From Hyaloscypha bicolor E (lineage: Eukaryota > Ascomycota > Leotiomycetes > Helotiales > Hyaloscyphaceae): a stretch of DNA of 64,000 bases. Each line of letters begins with the position of its first letter. Position 1 is the stretch's first letter. The DNA lies in assembly GCF_002865645.1 (NCBI RefSeq), contig NW_020194515.1, positions 558,001 to 622,000 of the forward strand, in the 5' to 3' direction. The notes beneath the pieces were generated by a model, which was not told where the DNA came from, ran no database searches, and saw only the letters and a list, made by a program, of their open reading frames with translations. The position numbers and the translations under genes are program-made. Positions 11,187 to 23,717 of the stretch are shown in pieces.

Positions 11187-11588
11187 ATACTGGTGGGGAA
11201 GGACTTCAATGTTTCGAATTTCCCGGACATTTTATTATCGTAGACTTTGAATGTACGATGCGTCGATTGGACATTGGGAACACCTGAAATGTTGCGCTTG
11301 ACTTGGAATATTGAACGTGAGTGCGGCGTGTTTGTTCCTCCGCAAGGGAGCCGCTTATCAATTTCCCTCGCATCTTGGAACTTTGGCCAAGAACGATCTG
11401 CTCATCCTCCTTTGGGATGTCCCGGCTCTATCTGGAACAATGAATCAACGACAACCAATAACACCACCAGAATTTCCTGACCAATTTCAAACAACATTAG
11501 TACCCTGAAATCATAAGCTCCAAGTTCCTCTAGCTTCTAATCTTTGAGTGATCGATGGAAGCTTTCCTCCTTGTTGCGGAGGACTCAT

Positions 11589-13389
11589 TTACTCATTGTT
11601 CATTAACTTGAAGCCGTGTGAAGGATGGGAGGTATCCGAGTTTAAGAAACAATTAGAGCAGTAGTCAAAGTTACGACAGACTTGACATTTGTAGCGCGGT
11701 CCGTATATTCTCTGGTGTCTGATTAGTGTAGAAACAGTCTAAAGAGGGAAGGAAATTGTGACTTCTTACATCAGAACATCCATCACACGTAACGCGTTCC
11801 CACAAAGGGTTCTTACTGTCGTAGTGTTCGATGTCTACGGCCCAAATTTTCTGATTTTCAAACATCTCCTCTTTTATCGATATCTTGCTGCAACCTGAAT
11901 ATCGACACAAGCCTTTCAGCCGGGAGCCTTTATGGACATTGGGACTTGGCACATACATCCATGAAGGATCCAGGAGTTCCTCTAAAGTTTCTCTCCCTGG
12001 CTTTATGATAGGGGCGACTGGGGAATCTTCCCACAAGGGGCCTTCAAGCGAACATACCGGATTAAAGAAGGCGTCGAATCCCAGTAACAAAACCGAGTCC
12101 CCCAGGTCTGCAGAGCGGTACCACAACTCACCCGCAGTGCCTCTAAATCCTGTCGGTATTTCGAGGATTCTCTTCTCCTCGCTCCACTTCCGTGAGTACA
12201 CTACTCCCTTGAGCCAGATTTTCTCCAGATTTTTCAAAGTTCCATCGACCTTTGTCGAAAGAACGGATCGGATCCAAAATCCGTACATGCGATCCATAGA
12301 AGGGTAGGTGCCCCATATTTGTTGCCGAACATAAATTCTCATGTAAGTGCCTTCTGCTAGTAAACCCGGAGGACATGTCACAACGTCCATCTCATTGACC
12401 ATTATTCTGGCGTACTGATCCCGTTCTGGCAACAATTTCAGGAATATCCCTTTTCGAGCAATGGAGATTCCGTACGTCTCGCAGTCGAGAAGCACGAGAT
12501 ACGTTTCCATAGCCCATGGGGCCATGAATAGCTCGATAGACAGGCCCATGTTAGTCATTGTGTATGGAGCACGGCCGAGCTTCATGGCTGACCGGACAAT
12601 ATTAGAGCAATTGGAAAAGTAAGCTGGGGATTTTGCCAACATGCCTCGATACGAGGTGTCTGAGCAGCTCCAAGCAAACAAGGACTGGTCGTCTGACTGC
12701 TTCAAAATCTCTTCTTGCAGTCGCAAGAAGGCTTTTTGCCCCTCACCATAGAGCAATGGCATGTTGACCCCAAAGATTCCAAGGAGGCTGTAGGCCACAT
12801 CTTCGATCCTGGTAGTGGAGCGTTTCGAAGCCCACGACATTTTCTTTGCAACACTGAAAGTTTGAAGATCTTTTCCCATAAGAGCCTCCATATCGATCCC
12901 CGTGATTGATGATATCTGTGACTTCAGAGACTCCTTTGTCCCCACATTCTCCCAACTAGCGCTGTAGAATTCAATGCGAGAAGGTGCAATGAGCTCTTGC
13001 AGTGTCCATCCACGAGTCCACCATACGCTCTTGGAAAACCCCCCATGATACGAAGAATCTGTGCTTTCTACATCCGACAAATAGGCGTAGCATACCGCGG
13101 CGTTTTGATACCATTGAAACATCGAATTGATAGCCTCGGTGAGCTCAGCACTACTGCTTTTGTCTATGCAGCACGTGTCAGCCCACACGTAATCTAGGCC
13201 GTCTTTCATAGCTTGGTCGCAACATAGCTTGATCTTTGCATATGCCTTCTTTTCCGGTGCGGAGCCGTTCTGAATATGCTGGAACAATACCTCATCCGCC
13301 TGCCATCTGTGTGATAGAATGGCATAGGGAGGTGGATCGTCACCGAAGAATTCCTCGAGCTGCAGGCTCAATGCATTGAGTAGCCGCAT
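11589..13389 (-). CDS. HET-domain protein with C-terminal ZZ zinc finger
   Basis: Two exons, 13389-11770 and 11711-11589, make 580 residues. I start at ATG 13389 (MRLLNALSLQLEEFFGDD), the usual start of HET-E-type proteins, rather than 67 codons further up. The HET domain covers about residues 20-180: YAILSHRW, YVWADTCCIDK, INSMFQWYQNAAVCYAYL and WWTRGWTLQELIAPS; it continues into EDVAYSLLGIFGVNMPLLYG and LRLQEEILK. A middle region of about 300 residues has no domain I know. After a 58-base intron (GTAAGA to CACCAG) the second exon completes a ZZ finger: CDGC before the splice, then GPRYKC, CRNFDYC, C and two His. HET proteins trigger cell death after fusion of unlike hyphae or act in innate-immunity-like recognition; ZZ fingers bind ubiquitin-like or N-terminal peptide ligands. 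The specificity is unknown. No NACHT or WD repeats are present. Confidence 0.85.
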
Positions 13390-16300
13390 AGTGATGGGCT
13401 TCTCATGCGCTTGATAAAGAAGATTGTTGAAGGGAAGCGCTTCAGCCCGCTTTAGAGATGTCTCAGTCGCGGCGAAATGTTTCGCCGAATGTTTCACATC
13501 TCCCGAGCGGCCTCGCCTTCGCTTAAGCCCCTTAATATTAATTGCTTCGGATTGTACCCATTTGAAGAAGGTAAGGTATCCTGAAAGCAAATCATGGGTC
13601 TATCTAGGAGGAGAGACAAAATAAAGTTGGATATGGAGTTTGTTAAAGATTTTGAAGAGGCCATAGCCGAGGTACATTTCCTCTTTTATTTGGAGAAAAG
13701 ACTCCTCGTTGCGAGTCTCGAATAATCCGTGGAGGAGGGTAAGGTTGCAAGTCTAAAGGCCATGTCAAATTCCGAAAAGTGAAGTAGGCTTTCCCTTTTT
13801 ACGGTTTTGGCCATCGGGGGTTTCGGTGAAGCTTTCGGCTCTCTCCCAGTTCCTCATGAGCCCAAGCCAATGTGCTTTGACGATCGCTAGAACTTGGTTG
13901 TTGATGCCGACACGCGCCATCCTCCAGGAGTTCCGGGATGCGTTGATTTTCCAGGTAGTTGACCGAAAGACCCACGTTTTGCGAGTCAAGTGTTGGCTTT
14001 GATATCAGGAGGAAAAGCCCAGCTGGCGGTTGAGGTGGGAAATTTACAAGCATGGCTTGCAAGGCTAGATTTATCAGAAGCATCGTGTCTTAAATGCTAA
14101 TTCACTGTTGCAATTTTCTTTTACCGGAGATTGTGTTTAGGAAATCAAATGTATCGTCCGCTTGGGAGCTCGTGTCATCTTCAAATTCATTATTTCTCCC
14201 CTCGGCATTTTAAAATCATCTTTCTGCCACCCAACATCGCTTCCACACTCTCAAGTACCAACTCCACGCTTCCTGTGTCTGACGTCTCTTTTCCAAGGCC
14301 TTCTGCGGCGTGCTGGGATCTCCAAGAGTCTGTTTATGTGAGAATGTTTACAAGCCCATTATCGAGGCATCGAGTCTCCTCCATTGGTCGCCAACCGTAC
14401 GAATTGCTGTGAGGCGGGAATCATTTCATCCAATTCCGACCTATGCCTCGATGATGCGTATAAATTATCTCCCTATAAACGACGCCTAAGTATCTCTCGA
14501 AAAGGAGATGCTTGACTGGCAAGCTCCAGGCATTGACCTCGGAGTTCGATATGAGCTCCGGCACATCAAAGCATCCGTAGAACTTTCCATCCTGACGAGC
14601 CCCCCTTTGCCAGCCAGCAACATGAAAGACACTCTGCACACACCGATTTTTGTCGACCGTGATCGACACTTTGAAGGTCAAATGCAGCCAATTGCCCGCA
14701 AGGTTCTTGAAGCAGCGGGCAGGTAGGATGCATGATCCATCCACTCCTCTTACAAACAAGACAACTGTTTCCCTTGGTGAAAGCCGGTTGAGGAATACTA
14801 CCAGACTCCACGCAATCGCCATATAGGATGTATCTTTGTGTACGAGTACTCCCGTTCCTCGTGTTAGAAGGAAGTATTGCGCGTCCAAACCCTCAAACAC
14901 AACCGAGCCCGCTACCACAACGCGGGCAATATCCAATACATCTATTTGAATGTTCTGAACAAAATTTGCATGGTTGTAGCATCCCGCGAAACCCAGGTCC
15001 GGCACATGAAGACAGCATATACCTTCGAGGGAAGGTCAGGGAAGGTGGGCGTCTGGAGCGGTGGAGTTGTTGTCTCGACTGGCAGGAGAGGCATCGGGAA
15101 GACGTCGGAAGTGCTAGGGTAGCAGGCATGAGTGGTGGACTTGGTAGTTGATATATATGCTCTAATAAAGTAAAGATGAGTATTTAGATCATCAAGGGCT
15201 TGGGAAGCCGAATACCTTTTGCGCAAGCAGGTCTTTCCATGGCTTCTCCTTCTCCGACATCTGCAAGTATAGCCTCTTGACTGAACCGTCGATTATGAAT
15301 CCAAATCTAATAGTGCGCGCCGCTTTGTGTACTCAAGAGATGGCCAAAAGGTGATGATACTCAACTGTATTGTGTTGATCTGCCGATAATAGGTATTATT
15401 CTGCAGACTGCGCTACCTCTACCTTCAGAGCAAATAGATCCACCATATGAGCCAAAACTCGAAATTTCCAGGGAACTGGGCCCACGACTTGAAAGTTCGT
15501 GACCAGGAGCAATTTTGGGCAATTGCTAATCAAAAGCAGTACTTTTGCTCAAATACTATGGTACGATGAGGAAGGCGCAGTTCAAACATCTGCACGTGAT
15601 TAACATTTTCGCTTAAAAGATAGGAGAGTGAAGCGCAAAAATAAACAGAAGCGAGGTTGCCAAAAAACTGCAAAAAAAATATTGGATTTGATGTTTCGGC
15701 AACAAGGAGGCCACCCCAGTATGCTGGCGCTGTACCTCAGATATGACTTTTCGAGTTCGACCTATTACTTCCTCCCACCACTGTCGAGACGGGTAGCTGA
15801 CCGCCATGAATGCCCGTTTGGAGTCCGGTGGGATCCGGATCGGCTGTTAGTGATGGCAATTTTCCAGGTTGCGCAAACACTAAAGCCATGCATATCTATG
15901 CCAAGTAGAAACATTTACACAAAAGAGCTTATTCAATTATATGAGACCCACCCCAGATTTCGATTGGAATTTCGGCTCGCTAAGGGGTTTCTCCGTGACC
16001 GACACGCTAAAAGCAACAAGACAGAAATGAAGTAGATTCTATTATTGTTTCACTATTGCAAGTACCGTAGTATCGTAATGTTGATGGACTTGTATTGCAG
16101 TTATTAATATCAACCTCACAAAATTATTTGCTGCGTGCTATTCTAGCTGGCGACTCAAGTAAACAAAAGACTCGTGATATTCTACTTGACATCAGCCCCT
16201 ATGTCAAGAAGCATGCATCACTTCGTTTGAAGTAGAAAACCCAGCTTTATACATTGTAAATAAATCAATTCTATGGCCCCCAAAATAGCAAAATACAGCC

Positions 16301-16552
16301 GTCGGCTGAAATCATTTAAGCTACGCTTGACACAAATCGGTTTACGACATGACAAAAAGCGATGCAGTTTCAATCAGTCTCGGCCCTGCAAAAATACTCT
16401 CCAATTCACTTCTTCAGAGCGATCTCGGCAATTTTTTTGCCCACAAATACAAATCTCGATCTTTCTTTCTTTCTTTCTCCTTTCTCCTCAGCAACACAAC
16501 CTTTCCACGTAAGTTCCCAGAAGCTCCAACTTAACTCGGCGTAGCTAATCAG
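13390..16552. other. 3.1 kb without a supported gene
   Basis: Both strands have open frames of up to 194 codons (14421-15005 minus; 15628-16035 plus), but none shows a domain, plausible splicing or a convincing start, and they overlap other frames. A Cbf1-type CACGTGAT lies at 15593-15600. 16440-16490 is a CTTT-rich pyrimidine tract of the kind that precedes fungal starts. Confidence 0.45.
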
Positions 16553-17608
16553 ATGAAAGCGCAACCTCGATTCTACTCATCCGACACCATGAACGAAAAC
16601 ACCAAGACCCTCTTGCTGAGAGAGGCGAAAGCGGCCTGGGAAACTAGGTACCAGCGGCAGTCGTACAGCGCGCGCTGGACGGCTTCGGACGATAGGAAAG
16701 AGCCTAAAAGGCAGAGAGTACCGGGCGAAAAGCCCGTTAAGGAACCTGTCTTTATGATGGGTAGAAAGTGGATGTTGGTGTCTGCGGAGGGAACACGGGA
16801 GATAGTTACCGTGGAGAAGAGTATGTTCCGTCTCAAGTCCACTTCCATCTCGAAAGATTCTTGGAGGAGAAGCAACTGACAGTGAGTAGTGCCGGAGAAG
16901 GCGTTGGAGGAATGGCCGGTTGCGTCCGAGAAGGACGACTACAACCGAGAAGAGTTTTGCGAAGCCTTTCGTCGGAAATACGAAGGCGTGCGCAGCGAGG
17001 ATATCGATTTCTTCGTCCGGACGTTCAAAGTTTCGCTCATGACAGCGGATCCGATGAACCCAACCCTCGGGAAGGAGAAGGCGAAGGAGCAGGCCACAGC
17101 TCCGATGAACCCAATCCTTCTCGAGGGGAAGGAGAAGGATCCGGCTCCCTCTCCCTTAGCACCCTCCACCTCAGCACCCTCCTCGACCCCTCACGCCAAG
17201 AAGAGAAAGGGCAGCGGCGAAGACCCACGCCCCAAAAAGCAAACAAAGAAGGACAAGAAGGAAAAGCGAGCACGAAAACCCAAGCAAGCACCGGAGCCAG
17301 CACCCGAGCCAGCACCGGAGCTAGCACCCGAGCCAGAGCTCGAGCCAGAAGAGGACCACCTAGAGCCGCCGCCGGATTCCGTGGGTGCAGATACGCGGGT
17401 TATCACGCCCTGGATCAAGACAGAGAGTAAGCTTGGAGGGGTCGTGTGGGAGAGGACTCTCGAGTTCACACGCAGTGATGGCACGACGTATGTCGTAGTT
17501 GACCACGATCATAAGGACGAATCTACCAGGCACTTGCCAAACTACCACGGCTCGCGAAAATGGCCAAAATACAATCAAGATGGAAAGACACACGGGGGAC
17601 GACGATGA
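16553..17608 (+). CDS. Charged orphan protein with EP/AP repeat tract
   Basis: Two exons, 16553-16820 and 16890-17608, make 328 residues. The intron (69 bases, GTATGT, branch AACTGACAG, then the second AG) restores the frame from TVEK to MPEKALEEWP. The N-terminal half is basic and helical-looking (LLLREAKAAWETRYQRQSYS; EEFCEAFRRKYEGVRSEDID). The middle is low-complexity: a Lys-rich block (KKRKGSG, KKQTKKDKKEKRARKPK) that would serve as a nuclear signal, then APEPAPEPAPELAPEPELEP. The C-terminal 65 residues look folded (ITPWIKTESKLGGVVWERTL; GTTYVVVDHDHKDESTRHLP). ATG 16589 is an alternative start. I know no family. The gene converges on the alcohol oxidase, with only 17 bases between the two stop codons. 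Confidence 0.7.
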
Positions 17609-17625
17609 GCTATACTATCCTCGGC

Positions 17626-20064
17626 TTACAACCTCGGCTCGGCCTTTCCATTCATGCTCCTCAGCTCCTTGCTAATACCTCTCGAGATCCAATCACTGAT
17701 AGCCATATTCGTCACCATTGGGTTGACTCCACTCGCACTGGGGAAGACACTCGCATCTGAAACATAAAGATCTTCAGTACCCCAAACCTTACCCTTAGGA
17801 TCAACCACCCCATCTTGCGGACGACTACTCATACGGTTGCTTCCCATCTGATGTGCGCAGGCGAACGTTCCCGTTGGAGGCTTGTTACCAATACGTCGGA
17901 GTTCTTCAAGCCATTCTCGAAAGCGGGGATTGGTCACGCCTGGGTCCTCTTGTTCTTCTGACGTGCTGTCTTCATCGGGATCTCGGATGAATGGTTTCAG
18001 ACCTTGGATGGAGGCATGGATCTCGGTGGCGCCAGTTACGTAGCAAATTTTGGCCAGAGCGACAAGCCCCTCCATGATGTGTGCACGGTCGAAGGCACTT
18101 GGCGAATATTGGCATCGAGGAACTCCTGACGTTGGGTCTGGGTAGACTCTTCCAGTATCTCGATCCCGGCAGATGGAAATATATCCGTTGGTATGTCGGA
18201 ATTTCAGAGCTTGTGTCTTGTAGTCCAATCCGTTGTTCCAATTCATGGTAGGAAGGAAGAATGATGGAAGCATGCAGGTTGCTTCGAGTTTCACGCCATG
18301 CCCATGGCCGTCAAGGTTTTCGAATGTTGAGCAGACGGAGGTTAGGATCCCACCTAAGTCCGTCAGCAAGCCATACTTGAGAATGAAAGGATGGAAGTTA
18401 CCTTCCCAGGGTCTGATATCTTCTTTGTACACGCCAGCAACAAGATTGACAGGGTGAAGGTAAAGATTGCGTCCAATTTGTTTATTCTGAACCTGTCAGC
18501 TAATTTATTACCCAGAGGAAGTGATTTACCTTGAGACCACTGTTCATCAACACGATCGGACTCCACAAGGTTCCACAAGATATAATAACCTTCTTGGCTC
18601 TGACAATAACCTTACGGATGATTCGTTCGGAGAGAGGTCCATCTACGCCGCCGTTTTTATTCCTAGATGTCCAGATCCCCTCGACTCCGACCGCCTTCTT
18701 TTTGCCATTGGCCTGGCCGAATATCACACGTTCAATTTTGAAGCCTTCCACAAACTTTGCACCAGCTTTCGCGGCATCTGGTAGCCAAGAAACGACTGGT
18801 CCTTGCTTCTGAGCGGCTCCACAACCCAGCGTACAATGTCCACAGTAATGCGTGGCTCCTCCCGTGTTTTGAGGTACGGCTTTGGCATGGTAACCTAGTT
18901 TCCTCGAGCCTTCCAAGAGAACCTCATTTCCATGGTTATGATGGATGTGTTCGGCAGAAACCCCCATACGATGACAAACTCGGTCAAGACAGTTCTGGTA
19001 TTCGGCAGTCTCGAAAAACGTGAGGCCTCTGTCCTGTGCCCACTCTTTTCGGACAAAACTTTGGGTTTGAAGACTGGCCGACCAGTTGACCGTACCGCCT
19101 CCTCCCCACGCGCTGCCTGCGATGATACCCATAGAAGCATCATCCGTCATCTCGACTCCTCCATTTTCAAACAAATGAATACCACCCTCCTCTTCTGACA
19201 TCGGTAGCTGCTCCGGAGGATAGTAATATGATTTGTCGGCGACCAGAACGCGATGCCCAGCTTCTGCCAAATTCTTCGCACAAACCGCCCCACCACACCC
19301 AGAGCCAACAATTACAACGTCCGTATCGACCATCTCTGGCCCAGATCCAGCAGGGAATTGCAGAAATTCATATTCGTAGTGAGAACCTGGCTTGTAGTGG
19401 TTTGGGACTGGTGTGAATCCGGAGAGCTTGTGGTATGTTGGACTTGTCTTGAGCCAGATACTTTTCGCAACAAGCGTCATCTGCTTGTGGACCGCATTCA
19501 GAGGGGGGAGATAGGAGACACGCCAGCCATCGAGAATAGTCTGGCGGAGATGAACTGGTTGGTCTTGGAATGGGGTAGCATAGCCAGTGAGCATGAGAGA
19601 CCCGACTCGAGTGCTACAATTAAATCAGTTTTCTCTGTGCAGAACCATGGGTTTCGCGTGTGAAGGAGAGGAAGAGTATCTTCTTACTTCAGTGTTGTCA
19701 GTATCAATGACAAGCCCTGCCTTGCATCATCCCTGACGAAGGTGGAAAGCGTTCGTTGTAGCAGGGCTTGGAATCTTTGATTATCAGAGGGCTTTTCGTC
19801 GAGATATTCGTCCAAAGACTCGCTGTCAGGCGAATTGGCCAACGTCTTCTTGAGGTGCTTCACGGTTTTGTTGTACTCGACGTCTGAGATGGTTAACTGG
19901 TTGATCGTGTTGTTTGTCGTCGTTTCTCTTCGAATTGATGGAATGACCGTGTCCATTATGGCCAGCAAAGTAGACCATTGCAGCTCGGAGAAGGGTAGCT
20001 CGGTGGGCCCATCTGGGACGGGAGTTGCAAGGGGAGTCAGAGCTTCAACCTCAGAGGTAGCCAT
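17626..20064 (-). CDS. Long-chain alcohol oxidase (GMC oxidoreductase, FAO type)
   Basis: Four exons, 20064-19688, 19613-18530, 18486-18402 and 18353-17626, make 757 residues, the usual length of fungal and yeast FAO. The third intron is 48 bases and leaves the frame open, so it is easily misread as coding. The N-terminal domain is the FAO leader (FSELQWSTLLAIMDTVIPSI; LLTGYATPFQDQP). The FAD-binding loop is VVIVGSGCGGAVCAKNLAEA, followed by the FAO-typical GGGTVNWSASLQTQ and YCGHCTLGCGAAQKQG. The C-terminal GMC part has GTFACAHQMGSNRMSSRPQ, with the active-site His, and DASVFPSASGVNPM. The enzyme oxidises long-chain fatty alcohols or omega-hydroxy fatty acids to aldehydes with O2, giving H2O2, and in yeasts acts in the endoplasmic reticulum or peroxisome during alkane or lipid use. 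Fungal genomes often have several copies; which one this is cannot be said. Confidence 0.92.
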
Positions 20065-20937
20065 GTTGCACACAGGTCAGGGTCGGAGGGTAGTTGAAGC
20101 TTGAAGTTTGAGAATCTTGAGATTCACGAGAACAGAGAAGAAGGTGAAGCCATTAAATTTGCACCGTCGATGGTATGGAGGACAATGACTACTGGCGGAT
20201 TGAGACGATGTGAAGCCCTTTTATGAGCTCTCCATGTTCATATGCATTGCCTCGGCCTCGCAAGGCGGGGACGAATGAGAGTTCAAGGATTTTATCGCGC
20301 CAACTGTGAAATACGGGAAACACCTAGCCACATGAGTCCGAGGTCTCCACATAAGGAGGGGGCGTGGTCGAAATACCCCATCGAACTGAGTACATCCTGT
20401 GCCCCTTCTATGTCCACCGTGAGGCAAGTGAAATCTTCTGGCACAAATGAGGTTGAGTGAGTGATGCTGATCCGAGCCCCTGTTCAAGGTAGGGCTGATG
20501 AACAAACAAGGCTGGTCATATGATTGGTTGGTTGAGAAAAAATGGAACCCTTACCTAGTTTCTTAGGATGCGACCGAGGTCGCGTGCCTTCCTCGAGCTA
20601 CATTTCGTGAGGCGCGTCCAACGTTGCTTCAACCTTCGGTTTCCAAGGAACAACGTGTGCAACCTATTGCCAGATACGTTCCTCGTCCGAGATACACGCA
20701 AGACTGCAGGGTAACGCGGCAGCGACCTCGCCAGATGACTCCTTGCGAGAGATGAAGCTCAGCAGTACTCAATCTCACAATTGAGCGGGAAGTGGAACAT
20801 CCACCGGTTTATATTCTCACAGTCTCTAAAACGATATTCATCTCCTACCCCATCATTGTTCTTTTGCTTCCTTTGTCCTTTCGTCCTGGTTCCCTCATTT
20901 CTACGAAGGTGCAAATTAGCAACTTTTTTTTTTCAGG
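20065..20937. other. Intergenic upstream of the alcohol oxidase
   Basis: No supported gene. Frames of 70-95 codons overlap on both strands without domains. The stretch ends in a pyrimidine-rich run with ten T bases and CAG immediately before ATG 20938, which looks like a 3' splice site or a strong leader. Confidence 0.4.
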
Positions 20938-21442
20938 ATGATATCGAAGTTCGCTGTTGATCCCATCCCGCCTTCTCAGACCAAGTTTGATCTGCCACCC
21001 CCGGTGGACGAAGGCTCAGCACCTATCCGTGGTGTCCGCTATGAACCTTCAACCCTGCGCCTATGGTATTATACTGCTTCCTTAGGACAGGATCAGCCTG
21101 GAGAAGAAGAACTCGTTACTACTACCAAAAGGCAACGTGGCAGTCTGCCAATACGACACTATCGAATACCCTCCTCGGCGACATCGCCGCACCTCGAATC
21201 GATCGACTATACCCCTCGATCGATACATATATTTGTTGGACGGAGAGAGGGCTCAAGGATTACCCAACACAGTTTCTATAGCACGGCTGGGGGGTAGAGC
21301 AGGGACGGGTCCTTGGAGAGCGACGACTACAAATAGCAACTGCAGGTTAAAGCGCTGGGGACCACATACACAACCAGAAAACTGGCTCTTAGTTCTGCCG
21401 GTTACTCGAGAGCAGCCCTCTCTATTAATTCCCTTGGATTAG
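20938..21442 (+). other. Doubtful gene or gene remnant in two overlapping frames
   Basis: A frame from ATG 20938 reads KFAVDPIPPSQTKFDLPPPV and GVRYEPSTLRLWYYTASLG to about 21130. From there a second frame (ending 21442) reads GNVAVCQYDTIEYPPRRHRR and LDRYIYLLDGERAQGLPNT, which looks more like protein than the first frame does at the same place. This suggests a frame break near 21130. I recognise no family, see no standard intron, and the following 300 bases look degenerate. Confidence 0.3.
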
Positions 21443-23717
21443 GCCCCGGCCTCGACAAATACCCCGGAAGCAAGAGGAGGACTGGACCTTTGGAGGGCTT
21501 GCCCGCAGGATGAAAATGAAGGGGGAGAGTCGGCGCGTTCGTTAAACCCTTCTCGTGTTAGACACTATAGGACTCAAGCGCGGTGATTCCTGGGGTTAGG
21601 CATAACCCAAATATTGGCCAGCGATGGTACTCCGTCCGGAAGAGCGACGAGTATAGACTAGCGGTACTCTTGAGTACAGTACGGCGGGGGATGTATCCTA
21701 CAACTTAGTTTTAAGGTAGACTATTGCACTGCAATTGTAACTAGCTAAGCATGTACCTCTCTTACACAATACAACAACCTAAGCGCTGGATCTGCCACTT
21801 CCAGAATCCTCAGAATCCTCAGGTTGATTCTGTTTTGGACACACATCTCAGTAAAATTACATCCTCCCCGAGACCCAGCTCGGGCGGCTCCCGTACATCT
21901 AGCTTTCTAAGTAATGATTCGTGTACCACTCCATTGGATGGAATCCATCTCGGTGGAACAGGAGATTCTTCTGTCCTGGCTTCCCACGTTTTTAGAACGA
22001 TGAATGCTTCGAGAACTCTGCTCCTCAGTCATAGAAATCCTTTTGCGCAAGCCTTCTTTTGCTTTATCCGCTCAAACCCTTGGATTCCCCACAATACCGG
22101 TAATTTCCCCACGATACCGAAGGGCATGCCTCCGTCTCACATATAGTAACGTAGATGAAGAGGTGCAACTCTCGCTCTGATCGCTCTGATCGCTCTCCTT
22201 CTGGACGGCGAGTTTGTCGGCGACGGGGGTGCCATCCTTTCAGCCACTGCCTCATTTTTCCGTTGCCGACGGAGCGTTCATGCTGGCAGATCGATTGAGT
22301 TTAGCTGCATCGTCGCTTGCCTCCGAGAAACGGGAAGTCGTCTGCAAGCTGGCGTGTCTATATCAAAGAATCGTCCCCATCACTTGCTCCACAACCACCT
22401 CACCGCCTGGGCGGTCGTCCATTGCACGAGTCAGATTCATCACGAGGAGGGTTGTCAAACAGGGGGCAGAAGTCAATTCAGTCACTTGGGCTATTGGCAG
22501 CGGGGGCCCTGCGGTTGGGTAGGATTCTTTTGCTTGAAATGTGGTCTAAGTGCAAATATACCTTTGCGCTTTTGTCATGAGCATCGACTTTCTTGCAGGG
22601 CAGAATGCCCTCCGCCGTCATAAAGGCTGGCCGCGGCGCTGCCCGTGCCGTGGAATTATCAAAATCGAATGAAAGTGACGCGATAAGACAAGGGAGTCTG
22701 CGAGACAGTTCAACGACTCAGGACCCCTGGACATCGCCTTCGCCAAGTTTCGCGCAAGCACACGACAGTGGTCTTCCCAGCAGATCCCGGTCTATCAAAA
22801 GAAAACGGCCGCGATCAAAGACCTCCGCCTCAATTGCCGCGACGAGAATGGGCTGGCGCTGGCGACGAAGGACGATGCGGCTGAGATGCGGTGGTGTGTG
22901 ATATCAGGATCGATCCTGAATCTTGAATTTTGCGCAACAAGATGGCCCGAGACGCAGTGGAATTGACGGGACATTCGTCTGCTTCCACCTGAATGTGGCT
23001 GATCGCAGGCTCGGGTTGCCCAAAGCGGCTCCAGCGCCTTCAGACCACCCTGAGTCCTCCTCCCTCCGATATTGCCCCAGCAATCCATGCCATCAGCCAA
23101 TGAGACCGAACTGGTTGATAATTTTGGGCTATCTCCAGAACCTAGTGCCATCATAGAGCGTGCTGGTATTACTTCTATGTACCTACCCTCCACTCCTGCA
23201 CGTCTTTGCCTCTGCGATCTCGACTCTCGACAACACCAGCCCTCGCAGCCTTCGAGTACCGCATCGGCCGCGTTGTCGCTGAACCCTCCAGAGTGAGACA
23301 TCAGATTGCGACCGGATTTGACCGGATTGCGACCGGATTGTGGGCTTATCAATTCCCCATTCCCTCGCCATCTTTCGGCGCCGGCCCGGGAATAGAACAC
23401 CCACCGAAGCCACGATATTTTGCTGTAACAGAAACCCAACGTCGCACACTTCGCCGTTGACAACCACAGTCCCACCGCCCGTCGGAACGTGGCCCATTGG
23501 TGTTTCCAGAGTTATCATCTTCGTTTGTGCTACCGCGAGGCTGCACGACAGAAGGGAGCGACTACGCCTACGATACCCGCAACGTGATTGTAGCTCGGTG
23601 AGCTGGCGGCGGAAACCCGACTGTGGCATTGTCGCATTTGCTCTGGCACAAGTGTGGCCCCTCTCATGCACGAGTTCCCGGTTCTCTCGATATCGAATTC
23701 CGCTTTCAGTCGACTGA
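21443..23717. other. 2.3 kb without a supported gene
   Basis: Many overlapping frames occur on both strands (up to 229 codons), with no domain or consistent splice structure. Short tandem repeats lie at 22172-22195 (cgctctgat twice) and 23304-23340 (gattgcgaccg with a variant copy between). A 69-codon minus frame at about 21826-22031 reads like protein but has no partner. The end is presumably the leader of the FYVE gene. Confidence 0.4.

Noticed and set aside
13390..13590. Upstream ATG for the HET protein
   Set aside because: The extra 67 residues are not HET-like; MRLLNALSL is the typical HET-E-type start.
14421..15005. 194-codon minus frame
   Set aside because: No domain, splice partner or convincing start, and other frames overlap it on the plus strand; treated as chance.
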